Shown in pieces: positions 18,390-28,099 of a DNA stretch of 64,000 nucleotides. Position numbers and translations under genes: made by a program. The notes beneath the pieces are model-generated. The model made no database searches, was not told where the DNA came from, and saw nothing but the letters and a program-made list of their open reading frames with translations. The stretch's first letter is position 1, and every line of letters begins with the position of its first letter. The stretch comes from Polaribacter sp. L3A8. GTDB lineage: Bacteria > Bacteroidota > Bacteroidia > Flavobacteriales > Flavobacteriaceae. The stretch covers positions 1,386,001-1,450,000 of the forward strand of contig NZ_CP047026.1 of the NCBI RefSeq assembly GCF_009796785.1, written 5' to 3'.

Positions 18390-20921
18390 ATGAAATTATT
18401 TTCTGCTACAATAATGCTAATAGCATTATTTTTTACTTTTAGTGCCAACGCACAAACTGAGATAGATAGTTTATCAATTGTAAAAAAAGATACAACTTCT
18501 ACTAAAAACACTTCCTTTGAAAAAGGGAAAGAATATATTCTAGGAAGCATTAGTGTTACTGGTTTAAAAAAGTTTAGTGAAGAAACTGTTAGGGTTTTTA
18601 CGGGGTTAAGAAATGGGCAACCCATTAAACTACCAGGAGACAAACTTACAAGTGCCATAAAGAAACTATACGAAAGTAAACAGTTTAGTAATGTAGACGT
18701 TTATCTTGCAAGACTAGATGGAAATACAGTATATCTTCAGTTTGATGTTTTAGAATTACCTCAATTAAATAATATTACTATTACAGGTATTAAAAAAGGG
18801 AAAGCAAAAGAACTTAAAAAAGATGCTGAGCTTAAAAAAGGTGCCATGGTTACAGATAACCTTATTGTAACCTCTAAAAATTACTTCACAAAAAAATATA
18901 CAGATAAAGGTTTTCTAAAAACTAAAGTTAATTTAGATGTTAAAAAAGATACCTCTGACGTTAACATCGTTAACATGGCTATTTTTATTGATAAAGGGAA
19001 AAAAATTAAAATTAAAGACATTCTATTTACAGGTAATAAAGCGCTTTCTAATAAAAAATTAAAAAAAGCGATGAAAAATACCAAAGAAAAATTCTTTGGT
19101 CGTTTTTGGAAAGGTTCTAAATATATTGAAGAAGATTATCAAGAAGATTTAGAAAGCATCTTAGACAAGTACAGTAGATTAGGTTATAGAGATGCACGTA
19201 TTCTTAGCGATAAAATTAGCTGGAATGATGACAATACAATCAACATTAATCTAGAGCTTGAAGAAGGTAGACAATACAGATTTGCAGAAATATTATTTGT
19301 TGGTAATAAAGAGTATACCGCAGAACAACTTCAAAGATATTTAAAAATTGAAAAAGGAGATGTGTATAACGGTGCCGTTTTAGAAGAGCGTATTAAAGGT
19401 GATGGTAGCCCAACTTCTCAAGATATTTCTACATTATACCAAGATAACGGTTTTTTATTCTCTTCTGTTAATGCAGTAGAAACAAGAGTAAAAAACGATT
19501 CTATTACCGTAGAAATTAGAATTAGAGAAGATGAGAAGGCACGTATTAAAAAAGTAACTGTTTCTGGAAACGATAAAACAAATGATCACGTTTTATTTAG
19601 AGAATTACGTGTAAAACCAGGAGATTTATTTAGCAGAAGTGCTATTATTAGATCTATTAGAGAAATTGGTCAATTAGGTTTCTTTGACGCTAATGTTACT
19701 CCTGATGTTGTTCCTGATTACCAAAATAAAACAGCAGATATAGACTTTACTGTTGTAGAAAAAGGAGGAAGTCAAATAGAACTACAGGGTGGTTATGGTG
19801 GTGGTTCTTTTATAGGAACTTTAGGTTTATCTTTTAACAACTTCTCTATTAAAAATATCTTTAACAAAGAGGCTTACAAACCTTTACCTATGGGAGATGG
19901 GCAAACATTAGCATTAAGACTACAAACCAGTAGAACTTATAGTACCTATAGTTTTTCATTTACAGAACCATGGTTAGGCGGTAAAAAACCAAAATCTTTA
20001 TCTTTTTCTGTATATTCATCAAATCAATATCAATTAGATTTTACAACTTTTGACGTAGATAAAAGTAAAAGTTTATCTATCATTGGACTTTCTTTAGGAC
20101 TAGGACAACGTTTAAAATGGCCAGATGACTATTTTCAATTATCACAAACCATAAGCTACCAAGCATTAAAATCTAACGATTATAATTTTGGATTAGCAGG
20201 AATAAACCTTAATAATGGAACTTTAAATAACTTATCTTATAATTTAAATTTATCAAGAAACTCAGCAGGTCCAAGTTTAATTTTCCCAACCTATGGTTCT
20301 GAATTTTCAGTTGGCTTTAAAGCAACTTTTCCATATTCTTTAGTTGACAAAAAAGACTATACTGACCCTAATTTATCAGATTTAGAAAGGTACAAATGGT
20401 TAGAATATTATAAATTTAATGCTAAAGGTAAATGGTATACCTCTTTTACCGATAAATTAGTATTAATGACCAATGCAGAAATGGGGTATTTAGGATCTTA
20501 CAATGAAGACCTTGGTGCAACACCTGTAGAACGCTACTTTGTTGGTGGAGATGGTATTGCAGCTTATCAATTAGATGGTAGGGAAACAGTAGGCTTAAGA
20601 GGTTACGAAAACAGTGGTCTTTCATCAAATTTTGGAGGAACAATTTATAATAAATTTCAGCTAGAACTACGTTATTCTATAACCGACGCTCCGTCTGCAT
20701 CTATATACACTCTAGGATTCTTAGAAGCAGGAAACTCTTATGACAATTTTCAAGAATTTAATCCGTTTGAATTAAAACGTTCAGCAGGAGTTGGTGTAAG
20801 AATTTTTATGCCTGCATTTGGTCTATTGGGAATTGACTTTGCACATGGTTTTGACCCATTACCTGGACAAACGGTAAAATCTGGTTGGCAAACACACTTT
20901 ATAATTGGAAAACAATTCTAA
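18390..20921 (+). CDS. bamA: Outer-membrane assembly factor BamA
   Basis: I start this 843-aa protein at the ATG giving MKLFSATIMLIALFFTFSANAQ, a normal signal peptide. An upstream in-frame ATG inside uppS would add 13 charged residues before it. Several POTRA domains fill roughly residues 45-460, followed by the Omp85 beta-barrel. The L6 RGY element (VGLRGYENSG) is near residue 737, and the protein ends IIGKQF with the expected final aromatic residue. It inserts beta-barrels into the outer membrane together with BamD, which lies at 39.7 kb. The two skp-like chaperone genes follow. Confidence 0.96.
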   Translation: MKLFSATIMLIALFFTFSANAQTEIDSLSIVKKDTTSTKNTSFEKGKEYILGSISVTGLKKFSEETVRVFTGLRNGQPIKLPGDKLTSAIKKLYESKQFSNVDVYLARLDGNTVYLQFDVLELPQLNNITITGIKKGKAKELKKDAELKKGAMVTDNLIVTSKNYFTKKYTDKGFLKTKVNLDVKKDTSDVNIVNMAIFIDKGKKIKIKDILFTGNKALSNKKLKKAMKNTKEKFFGRFWKGSKYIEEDYQEDLESILDKYSRLGYRDARILSDKISWNDDNTININLELEEGRQYRFAEILFVGNKEYTAEQLQRYLKIEKGDVYNGAVLEERIKGDGSPTSQDISTLYQDNGFLFSSVNAVETRVKNDSITVEIRIREDEKARIKKVTVSGNDKTNDHVLFRELRVKPGDLFSRSAIIRSIREIGQLGFFDANVTPDVVPDYQNKTADIDFTVVEKGGSQIELQGGYGGGSFIGTLGLSFNNFSIKNIFNKEAYKPLPMGDGQTLALRLQTSRTYSTYSFSFTEPWLGGKKPKSLSFSVYSSNQYQLDFTTFDVDKSKSLSIIGLSLGLGQRLKWPDDYFQLSQTISYQALKSNDYNFGLAGINLNNGTLNNLSYNLNLSRNSAGPSLIFPTYGSEFSVGFKATFPYSLVDKKDYTDPNLSDLERYKWLEYYKFNAKGKWYTSFTDKLVLMTNAEMGYLGSYNEDLGATPVERYFVGGDGIAAYQLDGRETVGLRGYENSGLSSNFGGTIYNKFQLELRYSITDAPSASIYTLGFLEAGNSYDNFQEFNPFELKRSAGVGVRIFMPAFGLLGIDFAHGFDPLPGQTVKSGWQTHFIIGKQF

Positions 20922-20985
20922 GAAAACGGTAACTTTGTAATGAAAAAGTTTTTTTGGCACGGTTTTTTCTAAATACATTATACAA

Positions 20986-21765
20986 ATGAAAAAAATATTT
21001 TTATTAGTCGTTCTTATACTTAGTGCTAGTATTTCTTGGTCTCAAAGAAATCAATTAATTGCTTATATAGATATGGAGTATATTCTAGAAAATGTTCCAG
21101 AATATTTAGAAGCTCAAAACACTCTTGAAGCAAAAATTGCAAAATGGAGAAAAAAATTAGATGATCAAGAGAGACATATTGAAGTTTTAAAAACAGATTT
21201 AGCTAACGAAAAAGCAATTCTAACTAAAGATCTAATTGAAGAAAAAGAAGAAGAAATTAGTTTAAAACAAGTAGAATTACGAAGATTAGAATCTTTATAC
21301 TTTGGTCCTAAGGGAGATATGTTTTCTGTGAGGAAACAATTGGTTAAACCAATTCAAGACCAAGTTTACAACGCTATTCAAAGTATTTCTAAAAGAAAAA
21401 AATATGACTTCGTTTTTGATAAATCTACCGACTTGGTTATGCTATATTCAAATAAAAAATACGATATTAGCGACCTTGTTTTAGCAACTATAGACCGAAG
21501 TAGATTAATCGATGAAAAAGATAGAAAAAGACAAGAGAAACTTTTAGCTCCCGAAAAAGGTTTAACGGATAGACAAAAAGAAGCTATTAGTAAAAAAGAA
21601 GCCGCAAATGCAAAGAAGATTGCAGATATTGAAGCTAAAAAGAAACTAATTGCAGAAAAGAGAGAAAAGCTCTTACAACAAAGAGAAGAAAAAAGACAAT
21701 TGCTTAGAGATAAGAAAGAAGCATTGAGAAAGAAAAAAGAACAAGAAAAAAAAGAACAAGAATAA
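20986..21765 (+). CDS. OmpH/Skp-family periplasmic chaperone, long form
   Basis: This 259-aa protein has a signal peptide (cleavage near SWSQ, residue 19), the OmpH start QLIAYIDMEYILENVPEY, and a long coiled coil. Its C-terminal 80 residues are almost only K, E, R, Q and A (KKEAANAKK..., EKREKLLQQREEKRQLL), much longer than Skp. Skp-type trimers hold unfolded outer-membrane proteins in the periplasm on their way to BamA. The basic/acidic tail has no assigned role. Confidence 0.88.
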   Translation: MKKIFLLVVLILSASISWSQRNQLIAYIDMEYILENVPEYLEAQNTLEAKIAKWRKKLDDQERHIEVLKTDLANEKAILTKDLIEEKEEEISLKQVELRRLESLYFGPKGDMFSVRKQLVKPIQDQVYNAIQSISKRKKYDFVFDKSTDLVMLYSNKKYDISDLVLATIDRSRLIDEKDRKRQEKLLAPEKGLTDRQKEAISKKEAANAKKIADIEAKKKLIAEKREKLLQQREEKRQLLRDKKEALRKKKEQEKKEQE

Positions 21766-21784
21766 TAATTAAATTAAAACAAGA

Positions 21785-22291
21785 ATGAAAAATTTAAAAA
21801 CGTTACTATTAATTGCTGTATTTACTTTAGGATTAGCTGGTGTTGCAAATGCACAAAAGATAGGTCACATAGACTTTGAAAAATTAGTAGCAGAAATGCC
21901 ACAGACAAAAACTCTTAAATTAGACATGGAAAAGCTTGGTAAAACTTATCAAGACGAGATTACTGGTATGGAAAAAAAGATTGAAGCGACTAGACAAAAA
22001 TATGTTGCAGAATCTAAAGGACAAACCAATGAGACTAATGATAAAAGAGCTCAAGAATTACAACAAGAAGCTGCAAAAATTGAACAAGCAAGAAGATTTG
22101 CTTATCAAGACATGCAGAAAAAACAAAATGAAGGTTTACAGCCAATTATAGAAAAAGCTCAAAATGCTATTGATGCTGTAGCTGCTTCTAAAAGTGTTTT
22201 ATATGTATTAGATGCTTCTGTAGGTAAAGGTTTACTTGTTAAAAAAGGACAAGATTTATACAATGATGTAAAAGCTAAATTAGGTTTCTAA
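21785..22291 (+). CDS. OmpH/Skp-family periplasmic chaperone
   Basis: This 168-aa protein has a signal peptide ending ANAQ (residue 23), then KIGHIDFEKLVAEMP as the first Skp strand and a long amphipathic coiled coil (50-120). A C-terminal part, SKSVLYVLDASVGKGLLVKKGQDLY, completes the small body domain. The length is close to E. coli Skp. It is the second chaperone gene after bamA, 19 bp from the first, and is followed by a terminator. Confidence 0.9.
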   Translation: MKNLKTLLLIAVFTLGLAGVANAQKIGHIDFEKLVAEMPQTKTLKLDMEKLGKTYQDEITGMEKKIEATRQKYVAESKGQTNETNDKRAQELQQEAAKIEQARRFAYQDMQKKQNEGLQPIIEKAQNAIDAVAASKSVLYVLDASVGKGLLVKKGQDLYNDVKAKLGF

Positions 22292-22316
22292 TTAAAAGCT
22301 TTTAATATTACAAACT

Positions 22317-22347
22317 AAAACCTACTGATATTCAGTAGGTTTTTTTA
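22317..22347 (+). terminator. Terminator of the porG-bamA-skp operon
   Basis: AAAACCTACTGA-TAT-TCAGTAGGTTTTTTT is a perfect 12-bp stem with a T7 tail between the second skp gene and murI. Confidence 0.88.
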
Positions 22348-22358
22348 TTTTTACAAAC

Positions 22359-23156
22359 ATGGTAAATAACAACAAATTTCCTATTGGTATATTCGATTCT
22401 GGTGTTGGGGGAACTTCTATATGGAAAGAAATTAACACACTCTTACCACAAGAGAATACTATTTATCTTTCGGACAGTAAAAATGCCCCATACGGTGAAA
22501 AAAGCAAACAAGATATTATTAATTTATCTATTAAAAATACCGAATTCTTATTAGCACAAAATTGTAAAATAATAATTGTTGCTTGCAATACTGCAACTAC
22601 AAATGCCATTAAAGTATTAAGAAAAAAATATAACATTCCGTTTATAGGCATAGAACCCGCAATAAAAACAGCTGCTTTACATACCAAAACAAATAAAATT
22701 GGCATACTTGCAACAAAAGGAACTTTAAACAGTGAATTGTTTGAAAAAACAGCACATACTATCAATCAAAAAATAATCCGTAAAGAAATTATTGGCAAAG
22801 GTTTGGTTGAGCTAATTGAAGGCGGAAAGTTACATTCTAAAGAGATGACATCCTTATTATCAACCTACATTAATCCTTTAATAGAAGATAACGTAGATTG
22901 CTTAGTTTTGGGTTGTACACACTACCCTTACCTTATTCCACAAATAAGAAAACTTGTTGGTAACAAAATTCAGATTATAGATTCTGGAGAAGCAGTTGCT
23001 AAACAAACAAAAAATATTCTAGAAAAACATAAATTAATAAACTCATGTAAAGAGAAAAGTTTTCATCAATTTTTTATCAATAAAGAAAAAAATGTCTTAG
23101 AAATATTAATGACCAGCAAAGACGAAAACCTAAAAATTACTGAAAAAGAATTTTAG
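22359..23156 (+). CDS. murI: Glutamate racemase
   Basis: This 265-aa protein has GIFDSGVGG (10-18, Asp13), the catalytic cysteines in VACNTAT (Cys76) and LGCTHYPYL (Cys186, with His188), and the expected length. It converts L- to D-glutamate for peptidoglycan. It begins 11 bp after the terminator hairpin, so it is either read through or has a promoter inside that hairpin region. Its stop codon overlaps the convergent remnant of the porP/sprF gene. Confidence 0.96.
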   Translation: MVNNNKFPIGIFDSGVGGTSIWKEINTLLPQENTIYLSDSKNAPYGEKSKQDIINLSIKNTEFLLAQNCKIIIVACNTATTNAIKVLRKKYNIPFIGIEPAIKTAALHTKTNKIGILATKGTLNSELFEKTAHTINQKIIRKEIIGKGLVELIEGGKLHSKEMTSLLSTYINPLIEDNVDCLVLGCTHYPYLIPQIRKLVGNKIQIIDSGEAVAKQTKNILEKHKLINSCKEKSFHQFFINKEKNVLEILMTSKDENLKITEKEF

Positions 23157-23258
23157 AAACCGATAAATGAATTATTAATATTAGGCATACTACGCCATGT
23201 TTTTTCTTTTGTCCATAAATTAATACCTAAAGTAATTTGATGAAACCCTGTATCTTGG
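23153..23258 (-). pseudogene. Cut-off 3' end of porP/sprF gene
   Basis: Hand translation on the minus strand gives IQDTGFHQITLGINLW followed by about 20 residues and a stop that overlaps the murI stop. TGFHQITLGINL is the type of last beta-strand that ends PorP/SprF proteins. It has no start codon and is separated from the rest of its gene by the IS30 element. Confidence 0.75.
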
Positions 23259-23281
23259 ATTCAATGTTGTAACGCAACAAA
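23259..23281 (+). repeat. IS30 left inverted repeat
   Basis: This begins ATTCAATG and ends TAACGCAACAAA. It matches the right end in 19 of 23 positions when read inward. Confidence 0.75.
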
Positions 23282-23303
23282 ACGTTTATGTTTTTTGATG
23301 TTA

Positions 23304-24308
23304 CTAAGCTACAAATTTAAGTTCTAAATCCATCATTTCTTTAGGTGTTTTATAACCAATAATTTTTCGAGGTCTGTTGTTCAATTTTTCTTGAATAATT
23401 AGGAGTTGATTAATGTCAATTTCATTAAAATTAGTTCCCTTTGGCAGATACCTTCTAATGAGTCCGTTCGTATTTTCATTTGTTCCTCTTTCCCAGGAAG
23501 AATAGGGGTGAGCAAAGTATATTTTCATTCCCGTATTTTGAGTAATTTTTTCGTGTCTAGCCATTTCAATTCCGTTGTCGTAAGTCATTGTTTTTTTATA
23601 AATAGGATTTAATTTGTTTAATATTTTAGAAAACTCATTGGCTACTTCACCTGCTTTTTTGGACTCTAATTTTACAATTAAAGTAAATCTAGTTTTGCGT
23701 TCTACTATAGTTCCAATAGCGCTTTTATGGTTCTTTCCAATGACTAAATCACCTTCCCAATGTCCGACTTCATTTCTAAGTTCAATATGCTGTGGTCTAT
23801 TGTCAATACTTACTTGGTTTATTATTTTAGATCCGCCACCACGTCTTTTTTTAGGGGTTCTACGTCTTGTTTTTTTACGTACTAATAGTTTGATTAATTT
23901 TTTGTTTAAACGTGCTTGTGGTCTTGTGTAAATATGTCTATAAATAGCTTCGTGAGAAATAGACATTATTGGATCATTAGGATACAGCTCTTTGAGTCTT
24001 CCTGAAATTTGTTCAGGTGTCCAGTTTGACAAAAGGCCTCTATAGACAAAAAATTTAAGTAGAGAATATGTACTTATTTTATCTAAGTTTCTTTTGTTTA
24101 AATAATCTTCTTTAACACACCAATGAGCAAGTTCAGCATCGTAATTATCTTCCTTTTTCTGCACCCATTTATTCACTTCTCTTGTAATTGTTGAGGGTGC
24201 TCTTTTTAGTTTTTTAGCGATGTATGATTTTGACTTTTTTTCTATTAAAAGTGTCTGAATAATCACTCTTTCTTTTAAAGTTAATCTTCTATGTTTTTTT
24301 AATTCCAT
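23304..24308 (-). CDS. IS30-family transposase
   Basis: This 334-aa protein has an N-terminal helix-turn-helix (LTLKERVIIQTLLIEKKSKS, then IAKKLKRAPSTITREVNKW) and a basic linker (KKTRRRTPKKRRGGG). The rve-type catalytic core carries the DDE triad: Asp187 in GHWEGDLVIG, Asp244 in TYDNGIEMARHE and Glu278 in ERGTNENTNGLIRRYLPKG. All key residues are present and the frame is intact, so the element may still move. Confidence 0.95.
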   Translation of the reverse strand: MELKKHRRLTLKERVIIQTLLIEKKSKSYIAKKLKRAPSTITREVNKWVQKKEDNYDAELAHWCVKEDYLNKRNLDKISTYSLLKFFVYRGLLSNWTPEQISGRLKELYPNDPIMSISHEAIYRHIYTRPQARLNKKLIKLLVRKKTRRRTPKKRRGGGSKIINQVSIDNRPQHIELRNEVGHWEGDLVIGKNHKSAIGTIVERKTRFTLIVKLESKKAGEVANEFSKILNKLNPIYKKTMTYDNGIEMARHEKITQNTGMKIYFAHPYSSWERGTNENTNGLIRRYLPKGTNFNEIDINQLLIIQEKLNNRPRKIIGYKTPKEMMDLELKFVA

Positions 24309-24330
24309 TTTACAAATCTATTAATTTAGA

Positions 24331-24353
24331 TTTGTTGCGTTAAGTTATTGAAT
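24331..24353 (-). repeat. IS30 right inverted repeat
   Basis: Read inward on the minus strand it begins ATTCAATA and ends TAACGCAACAAA, mirroring the left end. It supplies the premature stop codon of the interrupted porP/sprF gene. Confidence 0.75.
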
Positions 24354-25241
24354 GGAGGTATTGGTTAAAACAACACTTTCTAACTGGTTTGTATACGTAT
24401 ATGAAAATAGTAGGTTCTTATAATTTAAACCAATTATTGGCGATATAAATTGAGCATTATTAATAGCATTTGAATCGAAACTTCTTCTATAAGATAATGC
24501 TACCCACATCTGAGTTTTTTTAAATGTCTTGTAGGCTTTTATATTAAAATCTGCTATACGTTGTCCGGTACTTTCCTTTAACTGCAACATAAATGATGGT
24601 TCTAATTGAAAATGATAAAACTTATCATAATAATATCCTGCAGAAAAAACATAGTTTCTTAAGTCTAAAGATTCTTGAATATTCAAATTATTTTTAGCTG
24701 TTAAAAATAAATTTTTAACCGTAAAATAAGATGAAAAACCACCTCTATGGTAGGCAGCTCCAAAATCTGAATTGTAATAACTTGTACTTTGAACAATAGC
24801 AGCTACATCATCACTTTCAAAAGACCTTTGGTCTGATTGATTTTGAACAAAAGTAAATGATAAACCAAACGAAAGTTGCTCAAAAAAATGACCATCACTT
24901 AATTGTAAGTGATAGGCATATGTTCCTTGAATTCCTTTTTGAGAATGATATCCATTTTTATCATTAAATAGCACAACCCCAAATGCAGCATTCGTTTCCT
25001 CTCCAAACCTAGTATGATAACTTAACGTTTGTAAAGAAGGAGCATCTGGTATACCCGCCCATTGTTGCCTTGCCGTAAAACGTAATTTACTAGAGTTACC
25101 AATACCTGCTGCAGATGGATGAACCAAATACACATTATCCGATAAATAATCTTGATAAATCGGTAAGGTCTCTTGTGCGTAATTTTTAACAGAAAAAAAG
25201 AAAACACATAGAAGGCAAAATCGTACGTAATTTAATTTCAT
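24345..25241 (-). pseudogene. PorP/SprF-family type IX secretion membrane protein, truncated by IS30
   Basis: The remaining 298 residues have a signal peptide (MKLNYVRFCLLCVFFFSV..., cleavage near YAQ) and the family start LPIYQDYLSDNVYLVHPSAAGIG. Typical PorP/SprF barrel repeats follow (RQQWAGIPDAPSLQTLSYH; GFSSYFTVKNLF). The last codons (SIQ, stop) come from or abut the IS30 end, so the final beta-strand is lost; it survives separately at 23153-23258. Many family members accompany a giant adhesin; none lies here. Loss of the terminal strand, which BamA recognises, probably inactivates the protein. Confidence 0.8.
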
Positions 25242-25382
25242 TGGAGGGAGATTAGTCTTAAGTTACCAAATATATACTTTTTTTCTTATAATAAATAATT
25301 TGCTACTCAAAGATTTAAGAGTGTTCCTACTCTCTTTTTTAAGAAATAAAATACTGTTGATATTCAATTTTAAAAAGAAAAA

Positions 25383-26081
25383 CTAATGACAAGAACTGTT
25401 AGATGTAACTAAATCTACCATTGGAGCAGGAGAAATATATGGAATTCCTAACCCTAAACCTCGTAAAACAAATAAGACACCTATAAAAACAACCACAACT
25501 GGTATTGCTTTTTTTATTCTTTTTCTAAAAGCGCCTTTGGTAAAATTACCTAAATATACAACCGAAGTCATTAGCGGAATTGTGCCTAGACCAAATAAAA
25601 ACATATATAAGCTACCAGAAAAAGCATTTGTTGTTGCTAAAGCACCAAAAACAGCCATATACACTAAACCACAAGGTAAAAATCCATTTAAAAAACCAAT
25701 GGTAAAAAAAGTATCGTTTCTTTTTTTCTTCAACTCTTTTCCTAAGGCATTTTTTACTTTCAAAATGACTTTACTAATTCCTTTTGAAAAATTTACTTTT
25801 GAGAAAAACTTTGGAAAAATGATAACCAAAATCATGCTAACACCAACTATTATTGAGAGTTGTTGTTGAAACCCAAAGAAATAAAACCCTTTTCCTAGAA
25901 AACCAAATAACAATCCTATTAAACTATAGCTAAATAATCTTCCTAAATGATAAATTAAAATTTGAAAAAAGCCTTTTGTTTTGTTTTTTCTATCAATAGG
26001 TAACATAAAAGCAATTGGTCCACACATGCCAACGCAATGGAAACTGCCTAATAAACCAAATATAATTGCTGATAGAAACAT
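25383..26081 (-). CDS. TauE/SafE-like membrane protein of the cbb3 cluster
   Basis: This 232-aa protein has about six TM segments. The first carries the motif SFHCVGMCGPIAF (residues 13-25), whose His/Cys pair is typical of the metal-transport-like proteins at the end of cco/fix clusters. Another Pro-Cys motif is at GFLNGFLPCGLVY. The role is inferred as copper handling or oxidase maturation, from position downstream of fixH and the conserved cysteines. It overlaps the fixH stop by one base. Confidence 0.85.
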   Translation of the reverse strand: MFLSAIIFGLLGSFHCVGMCGPIAFMLPIDRKNKTKGFFQILIYHLGRLFSYSLIGLLFGFLGKGFYFFGFQQQLSIIVGVSMILVIIFPKFFSKVNFSKGISKVILKVKNALGKELKKKRNDTFFTIGFLNGFLPCGLVYMAVFGALATTNAFSGSLYMFLFGLGTIPLMTSVVYLGNFTKGAFRKRIKKAIPVVVVFIGVLFVLRGLGLGIPYISPAPMVDLVTSNSSCH

Positions 26082-26527
26082 TAATATTCTATTTCTTTTT
26101 TTATTAAGTACTCTTTATTATTATATTTGAAAAATACATTAATGTTCCAACGACCATCTAATAAACGTTTCTCAGGCACGAGCAAATATGTATTAGAGAT
26201 TGAAATAGGTATTTCAAAATCTAATTGTTTATTAGATGGTCTATATAGGAACACTTTTCCTTTTATTTCCTTCGGAGAAAACTCTGCAGGAAATTCTATT
26301 TTTAAACCTTCTTCTGTTCTTTGAATGAATACTCTTTCTTTTAATTCTAGCGCATTTTTTTCGGCATTAATTTCATCTTGAAAACCTAATTCTTGTTCAT
26401 AATATTTTTCTGTAACCAAATCATAACTAAACGATTTACTTGTACTCATGGTAACTACCATGTATAAAATAAAACTCATAAAAGCTACAATTGCAATAAC
26501 AATACCTGTTCCCCAATTAAATTTCAT
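26081..26527 (-). CDS. fixH: FixH family protein
   Basis: This 148-aa protein has one N-terminal TM helix (GIVIAIVAFMSFILYMVVTM). A periplasmic domain follows, with the family's YDLVTEKYYEQELGFQDEI segment and a beta-rich C-terminus ending DGRWNINVFFKYNNKEYLIKKE. FixH/CcoH helps assemble cbb3 oxidase with the CcoI copper pump. It is the next gene after ccoG, with a 116-bp gap. Confidence 0.88.
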   Translation of the reverse strand: MKFNWGTGIVIAIVAFMSFILYMVVTMSTSKSFSYDLVTEKYYEQELGFQDEINAEKNALELKERVFIQRTEEGLKIEFPAEFSPKEIKGKVFLYRPSNKQLDFEIPISISNTYLLVPEKRLLDGRWNINVFFKYNNKEYLIKKEIEY

Positions 26528-26643
26528 AATCCTATAGTTTTGTCTTGTACAAAATATTCAAAATCTTAATTTATGTATACCTACACTACTTTTAAATACG
26601 TGTAGATTAACTGCCAACTGAGACAGAACACTGCACACTTATT

Positions 26644-28065
26644 TTATTTATAACTTCTTGGTCCTAAAAAGTTGGTTATTGTTGTTTCTATTAGTTTATC
26701 TCCACTAAAAACACCAATTTCTAATTTAATTTTATCTTTTTCTAAAGCAGCTGAATTTATTTCTATAAACAAAGTTCCTTCTGCCAAACCTTGTTTAGGA
26801 ACAATAAAATTATGATTAGAAACTAATTTAATTTCACCTTTATGAGAAAGAATTTTATAACTAACATCTTTAATCTCTTTAGAAGTTTTATTAATTACTT
26901 TAAAAGTATAAACATTACTTATAATATTGTTTTCTTTATGCTGATACAACTGTCCTGGTAATCTTAAAATAGTAGCCTCCACATCATTCCTTAAAAACAA
27001 CATTCCAATTAAAATACCTACTAAAATAAATAAAACCGCAGAATACCCTTTAATTCTTGCGTTTAGTTTAAATGGTTTCTTTTTCTCTATATTTTCTTCG
27101 CTTTCATATCTGATTAAACCTTTTGGCAAGCCAACACTTTCCATGATGTGATCGCATTCATCTATACAAGCTGTACAGTTTACGCATTCTAACTGTGTAC
27201 CATTTCTAATATCTATTCCGGTTGGACAAACAACTACACATTGTTTACAATCGATACAATCTCCTTTTCCGATAGCTTCTCTATCTTCATTTTTCTTAAA
27301 TTTAGATCTCCCCTCTTCTCTTTCTCCTCGTTTATAATCATAAGCAACATTTATCGTTTTATTATCTAATAAAACTCCTTGTAACCTACCATAAGGACAA
27401 GCAATAATACATACTTGCTCTCTAAACCAAGCAAAAATAAAATAGAAAACACATGTAAAAATTGTTAATGAAATAAGGGTACTAACATTATCAAAAGGAT
27501 TACCTGTTATGTAACTTATAAGTGTATCGCCTCCTATTAAATAGGCTAAAAATACGTTTGCAATAATAAAAGAGATCACAAAGAAAATAAACCACTTTAA
27601 GAGTCTTTTTTTAATCTTTTCTGCATTCCAAGGTTGTTTATCTAAACGAATTTGTTTCCCCCTATCTCCATCAATCAAATACTCAATTTTTCTAAAAACC
27701 ATTTCTAAAAAAATGGTTTGCGGACAAATCCATCCACAGAAAATACGTCCGAAAATTACTGTAAATAAAATGATAAAAACAACACCAATTATCATTGAAA
27801 TTACCAATAAGTAAAAATCTTGTGGCCAAAACGGAAATCCGAAAATATTAAATTTACGTTCTATAACATTAAATAGTAAAAATTGATTTCCATTAATTTT
27901 TATAAACGGAGCAGATAATAAAAAAACTAATAAAAAGTAACTAACATACGTTCTGTACTTATAAAATATACCGCTAGGCTTTTTAGGAAAAACCCAAGAA
28001 CGATTACCAGATTCATCAATTGTACCAATACTATCTCTAAATTGTTCGTTTCCGGGAGTTTCCAT
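26644..28065 (-). CDS. ccoG: Cytochrome c oxidase accessory protein CcoG
   Basis: This 473-aa membrane ferredoxin has several TM helices. The CcoG motifs are FCGWICPQT and CIIACPYGRLQG, then two 4Fe-4S clusters at about residues 268-310 (CIDCKQCVVVCP and CVNCTACIDECDH). A C-terminal immunoglobulin-like domain ends the protein. CcoG reduces copper for the CuB centre of cbb3 oxidase. It lies 34 bp after ccoP in the same direction. Confidence 0.95.
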   Translation of the reverse strand: METPGNEQFRDSIGTIDESGNRSWVFPKKPSGIFYKYRTYVSYFLLVFLLSAPFIKINGNQFLLFNVIERKFNIFGFPFWPQDFYLLVISMIIGVVFIILFTVIFGRIFCGWICPQTIFLEMVFRKIEYLIDGDRGKQIRLDKQPWNAEKIKKRLLKWFIFFVISFIIANVFLAYLIGGDTLISYITGNPFDNVSTLISLTIFTCVFYFIFAWFREQVCIIACPYGRLQGVLLDNKTINVAYDYKRGEREEGRSKFKKNEDREAIGKGDCIDCKQCVVVCPTGIDIRNGTQLECVNCTACIDECDHIMESVGLPKGLIRYESEENIEKKKPFKLNARIKGYSAVLFILVGILIGMLFLRNDVEATILRLPGQLYQHKENNIISNVYTFKVINKTSKEIKDVSYKILSHKGEIKLVSNHNFIVPKQGLAEGTLFIEINSAALEKDKIKLEIGVFSGDKLIETTITNFLGPRSYK

Positions 28066-28099
28066 AATTACCTAAATAATTTTATACTACTTAATTAAT

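Larger units (their letters stand above)
23259..24353. mobile_element. IS30-family insertion sequence (about 1.1 kb)
   Basis: The ends are imperfect 23-bp inverted repeats: both begin ATTCAAT and end TAACGCAACAAA, differing only in the four bases between. One transposase gene fills the element. The flanks share GG on both sides, a possible 2-bp target duplication, though boundaries one or two bases away are equally possible. The element interrupts a porP/sprF family gene. The open transposase and matched ends suggest a recent insertion. Confidence 0.85.
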
